From the NCBI RefSeq assembly GCF_018320785.1, contig NC_054876.1, forward strand, positions 8,186,707 to 8,250,706: a DNA stretch of 64,000 nucleotides. Reading direction: 5' to 3'. Every line of letters starts with the position of its first letter. Position 1 is the first letter of the stretch. Shown one piece after another: positions 20,691 to 32,600 of the stretch. The notes under the pieces are model-generated. The model did no database searches. It was not told the origin of the DNA and worked only from the letters and a program-made list of their open reading frames with translations. Position numbers and translations under genes: made by a program. This stretch comes from Cheilinus undulatus (lineage: Eukaryota; Chordata; Actinopteri; Labriformes; Labridae).

Positions 20691-21149
20691 GTAAAAAGCC
20701 TTGTGGAGCCCCTTCTCAGAAAGGTAAGTAAACTCATAAAATCCTACATTGTTGTCTTTTCATCAAACCACTTCCAGGACCAGCCATCAAACCCGACCTC
20801 TGCAGGATATGATATGATCAACTGTGTCAAAAGCTTTTGTTAAGTCATCAAACAAGGCAGCCCAGTGTTTAACCTGATCAAGAGCTGATGTGATTTAAAG
20901 CCTCTGTCCTGATTTATCCCCTTAAAATCCTGGAATAATGCACCACGAATGCTTGCAGAGTTGGTTTCTTTATGTCAGTCAGTGTTGCAAGCATCCCAGG
21001 TGCATTGTTTTGCAAAAGATGAAGGTGAAAGCTCAATGTATTTATTTGTCGAGACAAAATTCTTGTCAATCCAGTGAAGATGGCATTTAATTTAATTACT
21101 GATGATCATTTTGATGGCTTGTTTCATGAAAGGCTGAAAGGTGTGTCAC
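20691..21149. other. Intergenic, no gene recognised
   Basis: Mixed-composition sequence that may include decayed antisense retroelement sequence (near 20780-20900) but no supportable motif. Confidence 0.35.
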
Positions 21150-22052
21150 ATTAAGAGGTTCTCAAACTTTTCAGCCTGCAACCCACAAAGTGGTAGTGCG
21201 AAAGACCGGGGAACCCCACTGTACCTGCAGGTGGTTAAAGGAGTTGAAGACAGCTGTGCACATTCAAGAACAGCCATGAGCAGACTTAGATTTAATCTTT
21301 TCTTTTAATTTCAGCATACATCCCAACACAACAGCATGTTTTAATTTTACATTTAACTAATTCTATGCATACATACAGTGCTTAACAAATTTATTAGATC
21401 ACCCTAACCAAAGTAAGGTTTATGCCACAGCTGCCCTTAATTAACAGCATTGGTAATTACCAAAATCATTTTTATGTTTCTGCAATGGTTAATACACTAA
21501 TATGTAGAAGCTCTTTAACCCACATGATATTCTTAATGCTAAAATATAATTATTATTGTTATCCATGAATTTTCCAATTTACTGATTTACAAAAAAAACC
21601 TGAAAAAATAGTAAAGCACATTATCATTTCTTGATTAATATGCCAAATTATAGTTATTTACTTGCATTCCCGAACAGAAAAATGAGTTTTAGTGCTTGAA
21701 TGTTATGCTTGATTCATTTCTGACTTCTCAGAGAAGCCCAGTGAGCCGGCTCAAATTTGGGTGACTTCAGTTTGAAATTCCTCATTCCTGTTCAAAATGG
21801 TAAAACGTAGAGAGCTCAATGAAAATGAAAGAGTCCACATTAAAGCACTTCATGATGCTGGATGGTCTCTGAGACAAATATGACAGGTGGTCTAATAAAT
21901 TTGTTGAGCACTGTATTTTTTTTTTAATCTATAAATAATACAATTTGGAATCATTTAAAAATAGTTATTGTTTTTTGGAAGGTGTCTGGTGGCCCATTCT
22001 TAGTGTCTCGCGACCCCCAAGGGGTCCCCGAACCTCACATTGAGAAGCACTG
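21150..22052. mobile_element. hAT-type short element containing a Tc1 insertion
   Basis: Left part AGAGGTTCTCAAACTTTTCA and right part CGACCCCCAAGGGGTCCCC...TTGAGAAGCACTG are inverted versions of each other, in the style of hAT ends. The core is split by the element at 21376-21913. A half copy in the same style is at 61945-62030. Confidence 0.55.
21376..21913 (+). mobile_element. Tc1-type element with transposase N-terminal remnant
   Basis: Ends CAGTGCTTAACAAATTTATT and its inverted partner, with TA on both sides (21374-21375, 21914-21915). Inside, from ATG at 21797, it reads VKRRELNENERVHIKALHDA, the first helix-turn-helix of Tc1 transposase, followed by a stop. An inverted, very similar copy is in gene B intron 2 (44406-44950). 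Confidence 0.85.
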
Positions 22053-22159
22053 TATAAAAGGATGTAGGCTAAATGAATTGTGGGTCATATTTTCTTCTCT
22101 CCATTGCTAAAGAAGATAATAAATGAAGCACTGAAGAACCTGTCTTTATCTTGTAGACC

Positions 22160-22900
22160 AGGGCTGTCAAAGTCAAGGCCAGGGGGCCAAATCTGGCCCG
22201 TAGCACAGTTGTACCCGACCTGCAAGATCATATCATATTTAGAACTGGTCGACCAACACGAGGTCCACTGATTTCCTCTGGTATAAAATTATAAACTTAA
22301 CTTTAATGATTTAAAATGTCCGTGTTAAATCATAAAAAATGTGAGAAGTAAAAATAGATGTCAGGAAAGTGGGAAAAGAAATTAATTAGTGTTTTCATTT
22401 CAAAATTTCCATTTTAGATTTTAACCTTCTCAGCTCATAACTTTAATTTTTAATCCCATAGTTTGATATTTTACACACTTGAATTCAAGTTTTATCTCAC
22501 ATTTCATCCATGTAAACTTGTGATTTTGAAATGTATCTGATATTTATCCCCTTTAAAACTCATGGTTTAAAAGTGTGTCTCACAATTCCTCCTTTTAAAC
22601 TTATAATTTTTGAATTTCATCTCATATTTTGACCTTTAAACTCATAATTTAAAATTCTAGTTCATATTTTGTCTTTAAAACTCATGATTTTGAATTCATC
22701 CTCATATTTTGACCTTTAAAACTCATGATTTGAATTTTATATTTCATAAATTTGCCTTTTAAAAACATTATAACAACTTTCCAACTTTTCTTTTCAAATA
22801 AAAGTTGGACTTTTAACACAGACTTAGAGTCTTTAAACTCATTATTTTGACTTATTTTTAAGTTTAAAATGATTTATCATCCGTGCTTAGTTTTTTCATA
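22160..22900. repeat. Interspersed repeat with internal 'AACTCATGATTT' tandem motif
   Basis: Begins with AGGGCTGTCAAAGTCAAGGC and GGGGGCCAAATCTGGCCCG, a familiar end of fish hAT-like repeats. It then carries variants of CTTTAAAACTCATGATTTTG every ~50 bp to about 22840. The opposite end was not resolved. Confidence 0.5.
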
Positions 22901-23219
22901 ATTCAGGACTGGTGTTAATGAGGTTGCCAGGTCTTGGTTAAAACCCTTGTATGGTGTTCGGGTCTGTGGGACCCATTTTCATTTTTTATTAAAAGAAAAA
23001 TTGATATAAGTAATTATTTTTTCAAACTCAGACTCATTGACCTTGGCTCATTTTCTGTGAAGAACATATATCAGAACACATTTTCAGTGACCACACACTT
23101 TATACCCCCCTACATATTTGTATTATCCTGGGTCCAGTGGACCCAGGACTAAAAAAAAAGTGTGGAAATTGTAGGTCCTGTGTACCCTCACTCTGTCTAC
23201 CTCCTTTCTGGGCCTACTG

Positions 23220-23288
23220 TGTGTGTGAGTGTGTGAGAGAGAGAGAGAAAGAGAGACAGAAAGAGGGGGTGCGTGTGTGTGTGGGTGG

Positions 23289-23320
<32 letters not shown>
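23220..23320 (+). repeat. GA/GT microsatellite compound
   Basis: GAGAGA run followed by (GT)n of about 40 bp ending at 23319. Confidence 0.9.
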
Positions 23321-23322
<2 letters not shown>

Positions 23323-23360
23323 TTTGTGTTTCTGCCCCTGCTGTTCCCCCACCAAGTTGC

Positions 23361-23835
23361 TAACCTTGCAAAGCAGATGGATACGCCCGTTTCCGTGTTT
23401 CTCACTGGAGAATCCATCTTGCAAAGCTCCCATCTGAACTGTTTGGGCCAGGTTAGAAAGTGACAGGACCAATCAGCGACGAGGGGCAGTACTTTTAGAT
23501 GCAGCGGAGTCATGACATAAGTGAGCAGCAACAAGAGGCCGGTGCAATATTGGTGGAAGAGCTTAGCACGGATGCTGCTTAAGCACCAGTTTTATCAGAA
23601 CTTGACAACATTTCCTCGTTAAAAGAAGAACAAAGAACAGCAGTGAGTTGTTTTCTTTTGAAAAACCTTAAAAGTCATGTACTGACATGTCTACAGTCAC
23701 CATGTTTCACGTTATTCCTCGGTAGCTGTGCACGCACACCTCAGTCACAGCTACGTCACTTGTTCTGATTGGCCCGTAAAGATGTGACAGACAGACTCCG
23801 AGTTTTTTTTCAAAGGCTCTGCCCTTTAAAAAAAC
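23361..23835 (+). mobile_element. Family M transposon, copy 3 (right end eroded)
   Basis: Starts TAACCTTGCAAAGCAGATGG and keeps the conserved SELD/KEEQRTA coding stretch and donor GTGAGTTG. The right inverted repeat is lost after TCTGCCC at about 23830. It sits inside the piggyBac-like element. Confidence 0.75.
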
Positions 23836-24320
23836 CTCTGCCCCTCATGTGTTGTATGGGCTGGTATGATAAGGCAGTCTGTCCAGTGGGGCTGTGTTGT
23901 CTAGACTGACATGGTCTCTGTATGCATTCAGTTTCTGTTGTGTAAACTGACCTGAACGGGTAAAATTTCTGTTGAAGTTCAAATAAATAAAAATCAACAG
24001 TTACAAAAAATTTGGCTTAATTTGTAAATTTGTTGAATTTTTTCCTCTCATATCTTGATTATATTACATTTTATTAAAAAACAAACTAAAAATGAGTAGC
24101 ACTTTCATTCATAAATGTGATCTAACAAAGGTAAAAGGCAAATATTAAACATAAATGCTTTTTATATTGCTTGTAATCGGGATGAAGCAAACATCTGTTG
24201 AGTATTTTGACATAAAATTGTTTACTTATGTTAAATTAAAAACCCACAAATGCAGCGGGTCCACCAGACCCACAAACACTGGCTGAATAACAAAAATATG
24301 AACACCACACAAGGGTTTAA

Positions 24321-25060
24321 CGTTAAACCTTTCAGGCTCTCAGGTTAGACCTACATCCAGAGTCCTCAGTGTGACTTAGTGAGACACCCCTTAGAGGATT
24401 CAAACAGTCTTTATCAAGGCTTATGAAGCTGACTACCTTTTATTTAGCACCACTTTGTGGGAAAACACTTGACATTTGATGCCTGTTATAAAATCCTACA
24501 GCTACACCCATGCTCATTGCTTCATAAGGATGTTAACTTTATGTTGTGTTTGTTTTGACAAATGTGATTGGCTCTTGCACATTTAAACAAAAGAATTTGG
24601 GGCATCTGGGAGGAGTCATATGGTTGTGATCACGCATTTAATATCACATGCCCTCTATACAGCCAACAGGGAAGCAGTAAGGACTGGTAAGAAGATTTGA
24701 TCATTGATTATTTATTACAATACTCTGTAAGCTTTTATTGTATCTACACTACATGGCATACCAAACCTTGGCAAAGACTCAGAGACTTCCTCTTGGGGTC
24801 CTGCCATTACAATCTCTGGATCTCTCTCAGCATATTCAGCGCGTGCTCATAAAAATCAGTTGGTTTTGATTATCAAACATATGGCTGGGGAAGGAGGGTG
24901 AATACTGGTTATAAACTCTGTTTCTGTGAATGTTTAATCCATCAGAGAGTAACCGGAAAGTCTGAGTCAGTCTTGAGCTGCACTGACTGCTCTTCTATCA
25001 CTTCTCTGTTTTATTCCCTTTTCTCAACCTTTCCCAATTTTTTCTCTGGCATCCAAATCA
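24321..25060. other. Intergenic, no gene recognised
   Basis: No repeat end or exon could be supported. A small region near 24640-24690 resembles a promoter-like GC/AT transition but has no clear TATA box or start. Confidence 0.35.
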
Positions 25061-25061
25061 T

Positions 25062-25325
25062 TACTTCTGCCAAGGAGGTTATGTGATCGGCAGGGTTTGT
25101 TGGTTAGGTAGGTAGTTTGTTTGTTTGTTAGTTTGTTAGCAACATAACTCAAAAGTTATGGATGGATTTTCATGAAATTTTCAGGAAATGTCAGAAATGG
25201 CTTAAGGAAGAACTGATTTGATTTTGGGACTGATCCAGATCACCGTCTGGATCTAGAAATTTATTAAAGGATTCCTTACTATTGGGAGATAGGGCTAAGG
25301 TCTGTGCTCTGTGAGTGCTTTTCTT
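25062..25325. mobile_element. RTE-type fragment, inverted relative to 2601-2868
   Basis: Reverse complement of the copy near 2.6 kb, including GGAGGTTATGTGATCGGCAG, the (GTTT)n-type run and GTTATGGATGGATTTTCATG. Confidence 0.6.
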
Positions 25326-25649
25326 GTTTAAGTATGGATTTAGTTCTTTTTAAGATATAGTTTTGGGCTTTCTAAGCCTTTATGTAGAGAGGAGAACAGT
25401 GGATAGAGTTAGACACAAGTATAGGAAGACTGTGGGAAAGACAAGCAGGACAGGATCAGCAGGCAAAAGTTGAAACTGGTCCTTCTGGATACATGGGGCT
25501 CAACCTAACCACGAGGCCATCTGCCCCCTAAGTTTGGATTCCCTATTAGCTGTAATCACAACACCTCTGACCAAAGTTTGCCAGACTGAGTGCACCATTT
25601 TAAAAAATCTCCCTTTAAATGGGAGGTGATTGGTCAGACTCGTCCAACC

Positions 25650-26240
25650 CCAACGGTCTGGCACAACGCCCTCAGTACTGCTGACACCGCACAGATCCGC
25701 CTGTCAATCCCATGCTTCCTTCCAAGGTTGTTATAGTTAACTAAAACTACCTCAATAACTAAATCTAAAATTCTAAATCAGTTTCAGTTAACTGAAACTA
25801 AATAAAAACTAAGCTTTACCAAAAAAAAAAGGAAACTAACTACAACTGAATTGTACACTTACAAAACTAACTAAAATAAAATAAAAATGGAGACAAAATA
25901 TCCTTAGTTTTAGTCTTTGACACAACCATACTGACTGGCACCGACACCCAAGTCTGGGAATGTAAAACGGCCTGATCTGATTGGTTAAGACAGTAGTAGT
26001 ACTACACATAGTAGTAGTAGATGAAATTTTCAGGAAAAGTCAGAGATGGCATAAGGAATTGATTAGATTTTGGGACTGATCCAGATCACCGTCTGGATCT
26101 AGGAATTTTTTAAAGGATTCTTTACTATTGGGAGATAGGGCTAAGGAGGTCTGTGTTCTCTGAGTGCTTTTCTAGTTATCATTTATGTATTTATATACAT
26201 ATAGGGTGTGCTGATTGCACGTAACAAGAAAATAATTGGT
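25650..26240. repeat. LINE scrap, AACTAAAA-rich repeat and RTE partial copy
   Basis: 25650-25730 matches the fossil reverse transcriptase near 1090-1140. 25735-25920 is rich in AACTAAAACTA motifs. 26020-26178 is a third partial copy of the RTE-type sequence. Confidence 0.45.
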
Positions 26241-26274
26241 GAAGGAATTTGTGCCCAACAATAACTAGTTTTCC

Positions 26275-28565
26275 AGCCTGCTTACTACGAGTTTCAAAAG
26301 CTGATCAGAGACGAGCCAAAGTGTCAAAAGCTCGCAAGGAGGTGAGCACTAACACTATCAATTTGCATACACTGAACTAAGGAAGTTAGTGCCCGATCCA
26401 CTGGGCTTTCCCAGACCCATCCGTTTCTCTGGGCAGACCTGCAAACAGCTACAACATGGCAGCTTGCAGCCAAATTAGTCACACCCCAGGTGTGGCCCTT
26501 ACACATGCATTTAACCCCTTAACCCTTGTGCCCACCTCAAATTTACTACCCTCAGGACACCTTCGAGGCAAAAATGTACACGTACGGAAAAATTGCCATT
26601 AAAAAAACCATACATCAATATCATCAACTTCAGACCTGCTCAAACTTATCAAATATAAAATCGTTTTCAAGATTTTAACCCTTTAATTGCCAGTTCGATT
26701 ATTTGAAATATTTTAGTTTTTACTAAGAAACAATTTTTTTTATTATTTTTCATATAATTAATAGTAGAAAGATGGAGGTTTGGTGCTGATCAGAGTCTTG
26801 GATAGGTCAAAGATTAGCAACAAAATTGATTTAATCGCATTTGTATTTTTAATGTAGTGCCAGCTTTGACATTAAGGCACCCTCTGGACACCTTCAAGGC
26901 AAAAATGTACACGTACAAAAGAACTTCTATTAAATAAGCATACATCGCTATTTTTTCTACTCTTTTTTCAGAAATCTCTTAAACAACTCCAGACCTGCTC
27001 AAAACTACCAAACATTCAATAATATTCAAGATTTTAACCCTTTTAATGCCAGTTTGATTTTTTTGAAATATTTTATTTTTCACTACTAAAAAAAAAAGAA
27101 AAAAAAAACACAAAAAGTGAATTATTTTCCATAAAATTAGTAGTGGAAAGAAGGGGCTTTAGTGCTGATAAGAGTCTTGGATGGGTCAAAGATTAGCAAC
27201 AAAATTGATTTCATTGCTTTTTTTTTTTGTTTTGTTTTTTTGTAGTGTCAGTTTTAACACTCGGGCTCCCTCTGGACACATTCGAGGCAAAAATGTTCAT
27301 GTCTAAAAATACTGCCATTAAATCAGCATACATCAAAATTTTTTCTACCTTTTTTCATGAATCTTTTTAACAACTTCAGACCCAAAATTGATTTGATTGC
27401 ATTATCATTTTTTATGTAATGTCAGAAATATCCTCTTGACATCTTCAAGGCAGAAATGCCCCCATTGACTTCCATTAAAACCACGTTTTTTAATCTCATT
27501 GCAGTATAAAATCATGCATTCTTTAATGTCACCATTTCAATGTGGAGAAGTCTAGTGAAATTTAACATTTTTACCGTATTCCACCAGACTCAACCATTTA
27601 CTCATTGTAGGACCATGCACGAAATTCTTGTATTTTTTGCCCGTTATATATCACGGAGTTTTGTCTAAGTTTAAAAAGGTTACAATTCTGAGAATTATTT
27701 AATGTTTGGTAGTTTTGAGCAAGCCTGAAGTTGTTAAAGAGGTTTATGAAAAAAAGGTAGAAAAAAATATTGATGTATGCTGATTTTATGGCAGTTTTTT
27801 TGTATGTGTACATTTTTGCCTCCAAGGTGTCCTGAGGGTATAAAATTCATTGAGAGTATGAATGACATTTAAGAGTAAAACATGTTGGATTTCAAAAACT
27901 TAACTAGAAAGAAAAGTTCCTGTAAAAATTCATGCAACCGGCTGTAAAATTGACAAAATGATCACAAATTTTTTAAAAAGTTGAGGAAAGTGGCCAAAAA
28001 TGCCCGAGGAGGACACAAAACCAGCTTTCAAAACCTGAAAACACAAATAATATCCAGAAAATTATCATTTTTTTGGAACTGAAATGGTTATTTAACTTTC
28101 TACTGAAATTCAAAAAAATCTAACTTTCCATAAAATTTAACAAACATATTTTAGTATCTCATTTCATTCATTAGGTGTTTTTGGAAACTGATAATCCACT
28201 TAAGAGCATTTTTATCATTTATCAGATTGTATTCAGAAGGTTTTTTTTTTTTGAGTAATTAATTGAGAATATTGATTAGATAAAGGTATCATAAATGTAT
28301 GCATCAAATATGATACAACAGGCATTAAGGGGTTAATATCATAGAAAAAAAAGTAAAGATTTCTCCAGCTTGTGTTTTCCATTGACTTTACCTCAGGCAT
28401 CTAACTGAAAAGTGATTAATAGGTCCTTTAAACCTCCACATGTTGCAACCAGGAGTGTCCCTAAGAGATTATCTAGATTGTAAATAAAGTGTAGGAAGGA
28501 TAGAAACCTGTTGGTTCACTTTTGTAACTGATACTGACTGCCACGAACAATCTGTGTACCTTGCC
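26275..28565. repeat. Paralogous block Y, copy upstream of gene B (interrupted)
   Basis: 26275-26510 and 28337-28565 correspond to 1209-1430 and 1433-1725. The two halves are separated by the element at 26515-28332. Confidence 0.7.
26515..28332. mobile_element. piggyBac-like element with inverted arms and tandem interior
   Basis: Flanked by TTAA (26511-26514 and 28333-28336). Ends CCCCTTAA-type and TTAAGGGG-type are inverted. The sequence around CCTCAGGACACCTTCGAGGC (26561) reappears as reverse complement at 27800-27840 with long flanking similarity. About 330-380 bp tandem units repeat inside (GGACACCTTCAAGGCAAAAA at 26566, 26888 and 27273). There is no transposase. The empty site is at 1429-1432. 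Confidence 0.8.
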
Positions 28566-28861
28566 CAGTCTTGTTATAATTAACATCTGCAGAGACTAAG
28601 ACTTCACTGTTTCTTTTTTAACTGTTCAGCCCCTTGGATGTTTAATCCTTTTATTGATTTTAAAAATCTTTCATTGACAATATAAATTGGGCTTTTTGAC
28701 AAAAAAAAAAAAAAAAAAAAAAAAAATCCTCTTTAATGTCAAAGTGAAAACCAAGTTCTACAAATTAATGTCTATTAAACAAAAATATAGAAGGAAAAAT
28801 AAGCGGCTGCATAAATATTCTTCCCCTTCAAGTCAGTATTTAGTAGATTCATCTTCGGCTG

Positions 28862-29148
28862 CAGGGCTGCACGGCAGCACAGGGGTTAACACTGTTGCCT
28901 CACAGCAAGAAGGTCCCTGGTTTGCTCCCCGGTCAGGGCCTGTCTGTGCAGAGTTTGCATGTTCTCCCCATGTATGCAAACTCTGCATGGGTTCTCTCCG
29001 GGTACTCAGGTTTCCTCCCACCAACAAAGAGGTTAGGTTAGGGTTAATCTGTGATTCTAAAATTGTCCGTGGTTGTGAGTGCGCCTGTGTGCCAGCTGGG
29101 ATAGGCTCCAGCCCCGCTGCGGCCCCAAACAGGATAAGCGGTCTAGAT
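28862..29148 (+). mobile_element. tRNA-type SINE with LINE-derived tail
   Basis: GGCTGCACGGCAGCACAGGG, GTTGCCTCACAGCAAGAAGG, TTTGCATGTTCTCCCC and GGATAAGCGGTCTAGATAAA are the usual blocks of a fish SINE/L2-tail family. Near-identical 13-bp direct repeats ATCTTCGGCTGCA and ATCTTCAGCTGCA flank it, marking insertion into the Tc1 copy. A second member is at 37174-37525. Confidence 0.75.
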
Positions 29149-29374
29149 AAAAATCTTCAGCTGCAATTACAGCACTGAGTCTGTGTGGATACGTTTCAAT
29201 CAGACTTGCACATCTGGACACTGCAATTTTACTCCTTCTCTCTTTACTACTTCTCTGCAGAGCTGCTAAAGCTCTGTCAGGTTGCCCAGGGATTAAAAAA
29301 GAACATCTCTTTTCAAGTCCAGCCACAAATTCTCTATTGGATTGAGGTCTGGGCTTTGACTCTGTGTTACCTGT

Positions 29375-30020
29375 CTAGGGGGGAGGTACATAACAGAAAA
29401 AACCGAGAAAAGAGAACGTTCCTTCCTGGTCCCCAAACTAACAAACAGGTAAGAATTCAAAAGGTACGATCATTTATTTACAATTACTCAAATAAAAGAC
29501 TTCTACAACAACTTAAAAATACTAAGGATACAAACTAAGGGGACACTGGACGCACTCATAATAAAGATTCACCTGAAAGACACAATTACAGAAAATACCA
29601 ACTAAAAGAAGCAATATTTAACTCTTTCAGCAAAGTTACCAAATTAATCCAAAATCTCAAAGCTAACATTTGTAGACTGGGAACAAACACCACCAAGTCA
29701 ACCAAACGCTGCCGTATTTGAAAGGCCAGGAATGAATCAGCCTTGCTTGCCACTGCCACCAGCCCCCACTCCTTCAACCAGTTCCCAAGCACCACCTAGA
29801 AAGACGACCAAAGATCCAAGACAAATACTGTAGCAGACTCACTCACAAGCAGACAGGATGAACAAAGCTGTACGAGCAGACAGAGGACTCACTCTCACAC
29901 AGAAACAGGAACTACACAAAGATCCACGCAAAAACAGAGCACCTACTAGGGCACTAAAGAGAACACAAAGCACAATAGCAAAACAACAATACAATACACT
30001 ATATACACTACTATATACAA
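29375..30020. repeat. Unidentified insertion in Tc1 remnant
   Basis: A/C-rich sequence that breaks the Tc1 remnant. No termini, poly(A) or coding motif could be recognised. The overlapping open frames on both strands are short and biased in composition. Confidence 0.35.
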
Positions 30021-31045
30021 TACAATTTTTGTCTTCAAACCATTTCCATGTAGCTTTCACTCTGTGCTTCAGGCCATTGTATTTGGAAAATTTGAAAAAT
30101 CTAGCTAGTTTCTCCAGGATATTCTGGTATTTTGCTGATTTCATTTTTCCCTGTACCTATCCAAGCCCTCCAGGGTCGGCTGCTGAAAAGCATCTCAACA
30201 GCATGATGCTGCCACCACTGCTTTACAGTGGACATGGTGTGTTTGTGGTGATGTGCAGTGTTTGGTTTCCTCCAAACATAGTGTCTTGTCTGATCGCCAA
30301 AAAGCATCATTTTGTTCTCACCAGACCAAAACTTTCTTCATCTTGACCATGGAGTCTCCCAGATGCCTTTTGGAGAACTCGAGCCCAGATTAAAGCTGAG
30401 TTTTCTCCAACAGTGGCTTTCTCTTTGCCTCTCTCCCATAAAGCTTTGACTGGTGAAGAACCTGAGCAAGAGATGTATGCAGAGTCTCTCGGCCTGATCT
30501 ACACATGTGCCATACTCCTTCCATTTCTTTATGATAGTCAACTGAATTCAGTCCAGTCCCTTCGAAAATGTTTTTGTATCTGTCCTGACTTATTCTTTTC
30601 CATAACCTGTTCTCTGATTTGCTTGGAGTTTGCCTTTGTCTTTGTGGTGTAATGGTAGCCAAGAATGCTGATTAACCAGTGACTGGACCGTTCAGACACA
30701 GGCTTCTTTATACTACAATCTCTTTAGACACATTCATTGTAGTCAGGTGATACCTATTTCACTAATTGTGAGACTACTACTAATTGGACCTCTGTAGTAT
30801 CAGGTCTATCACTTTAAAAGGGTTGAATATTTCTGCATTCACTTATTTTACCTTGATTTAATAAAAGAAAAATCTAAATTATATTGACCATAATTGATTT
30901 ATAAAATCAAGTGTGAGCACAGGTAGGTTCACCTGCAGGGCTTTCCTGCCTGATGTACATCCAACTGGAAGGCTGTGGTGTCATGAGCTTGGAGCCACCT
31001 TTCACCGGTGTTTCACTTCTTCAATCACAGAACACCTCTGGGCGG

Positions 31046-31052
31046 TATAAAA
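31046..31052 (+). promoter_or_regulatory. TATA box candidate
   Basis: TATAAAA in context GGGCGGTATAAAATCAAC, 87 nt before the ATG of the small frame at 31133. Nothing else supports a transcript. Confidence 0.3.
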
Positions 31053-31132
31053 TCAACAAAAGAGTGAAACCTCCAGGCGAGAGAATACTTTTTAGAGGCA
31101 GTGTATTCAGCCACTACAGCCAAGAATTTCTC

Positions 31133-31297
31133 ATGTTAGCTTGCTCAGTGCTGCACACCCTGTTTATGTGCACTGCTACAGAAGAGACAAGAGTATTGTG
31201 CCCTGAAAAATTACATCCCCCTTCTAGGTTGTTCCTTCAGTGGTCAGAACTTTGTAATTCCCTCAGGGGAGCCCCTCCAGTGGACAAAACATGTTAA
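31133..31297 (+). CDS. Small ORF behind a TATA-like motif
   Basis: 54 codons starting MLACSVLHTLFMCTATEETR; the N-terminus is weakly signal-peptide-like and the protein has 5 cysteines. There is no recognised homology and no polyadenylation signal close by. It may be chance. Confidence 0.2.
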   Translation: MLACSVLHTLFMCTATEETRVLCPEKLHPPSRLFLQWSELCNSLRGAPPVDKTC

Positions 31298-31532
31298 GAT
31301 GCAGATCCACAACAAGCTCCTTATAATTAGATATAATCAGTGACAACTGCTGAAACAGTTTTCTTCAAACTGAAGCTGACATCCTCACTTGTGTGAAATA
31401 GATGGCTAGTTAATACAGAGGAATTGTTTTGTGTATTATTATGGTGGAAAGGGCTAGTGTTATAGGGTAGAGGCCCCATGTGGACATAATGTGTGCTGCA
31501 TAAATACATTTCACATTAAATACAGTATCAAA

Positions 31533-32045
31533 TAACCTTACAAAGCAGATGTTTCTTATTGGTGAATCCATCTTGCAAAGCTCCCATCTGAACAGTTTAG
31601 GCCCGGTTAGAAAGTGACAGGGCCAATCAGGGTCAAGGGTCAGTATTTTCAGGCGCAGCAGAGTCGTGACGTAAGCAAGCAGCAACAAGAGGCCGGTGCA
31701 ATTATGACGGAAGACGTTAACGTGTATGCTGTTAAAACTGGCGTATTAGTAGACATTTTCTTTGTTAAAAGAAAACAAAGAACAGCACTGAGTTGTTTTC
31801 TTATCAAAAACGACAGAAGTCTTGTAATCACGTGTCTACAGTGGCCATGGTTCAGGTTATGCAGCCCTCTATGGAGTTGCTTGTTCGTAGTGGCGCACTT
31901 GGCTTTGGGGCCAAGACGTCACATGTTTTGTTGTTCTGATTGGCCAGTAAAGATGTGACAGACAAAACGTTCATCCAATCACCCTCCAAGTTTTTTTTCA
32001 AAAGCTCTGCCCTTTCCCAAACGCAAGATTTTCCGTGTCAGGTTA
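31533..32045 (+). mobile_element. Family M transposon, copy 4
   Basis: Starts TAACCTTACAAAGCAGATG and ends GTGTCAGGTTA. Nine-bp flanks AGTATCAAA (31524-31532) and AGTAGCAAA (32046-32054) differ at one position. It keeps the CAAAGAACAGCACTGAGTTG donor area; its coding stretch is degraded (VKRKQRTALSCF). Confidence 0.8.
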
Positions 32046-32149
32046 AGTAGCAAAGACATGAAAACTCACTTGGCCACCAAAATAACTAAAGAAACTGCTG
32101 TGACCCAACTTTGGGATCAAACCCAGACTTTAGAAATGAATGCTCTAGG

Positions 32150-32600
32150 GTGCGATCTTAGTGGGCAAAATTTGATGTGGCTAAATTTGACAGTGTGTGC
32201 TAGAGTGCCATCAAAGTGAGCAAACCCTTACAAAGTTTCCTCTTTGGTGCCCCATTGGTGGGTAAAATCTTACAAAGTGCCCAAAAGAGTTCCTTGTCCG
32301 TAGGCAAATTTGTTAGTGTCATCTTTTGTGCCTCATCCTTATAAGTGGACATAATTTGATGGTTTCCTCTTTGGTGCACTGGAAGTTGGCAGAATTTGAA
32401 ATCGTGCCATTTAAGTGCCATCTTAGCAATCTGGGATGCCATATAAGTGGGCATAATTTGAAAATGTGCCATCTAGGTGCCATCTTAATGGGCAAATTTT
32501 ACAGCCTGTTTCAATGGTGCCTTGTAAACAAAAGGTCTTTTTGTTATTGTAAGGCTTTGCCCTCCAGGTGCTTTCTTAGTGGGCAAAACCTTATAGCAAA
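32150..32600. repeat. Degenerate ~40-45 bp minisatellite, copy upstream of gene B
   Basis: Recurring CTCTTTGGTGC, AGTGGGCAAAATTTGA and GTGCCATCTTAG phrases, as at 2869-3192. Position relative to gene B is equivalent. Confidence 0.5.

Larger units (their letters stand above)
22942..24316. mobile_element. piggyBac-like non-autonomous element
   Basis: Ends AACCCTTGTATGGTGTTC and the complement of GAACACCACACAAGGGT form inverted repeats, flanked by TTAA (22938-22941 and 24317-24320). Inside, next to each end, are GGGTCTGTGGGACC and GGTCCACCAGACC. The interior is interrupted by a GT microsatellite and family M copy 3. No transposase frame is seen. Confidence 0.8.
28690..30880 (-). pseudogene. Tc1-like element, antisense, with nested insertions
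   Basis: The reverse strand from 30310 reads VWRKPNTAHHHKHTMSTVK followed by frameshifted DDE-domain sequence. Left-hand segments lie at 28720-28860 and 29150-29360. Interruptions are a SINE at 28862-29148 and an unidentified 0.65-kb insert at 29375-30020. It is non-functional. Confidence 0.65.

Noticed and set aside
28687-29178. 163-codon forward frame starting with a poly-lysine run
   Set aside because: It is the translation of a poly(A) tract, Tc1 sequence and a SINE.
29858-30346. 162-codon forward frame
   Set aside because: It spans an unidentified insert and the antisense strand of a Tc1 transposase; it is a shadow frame.
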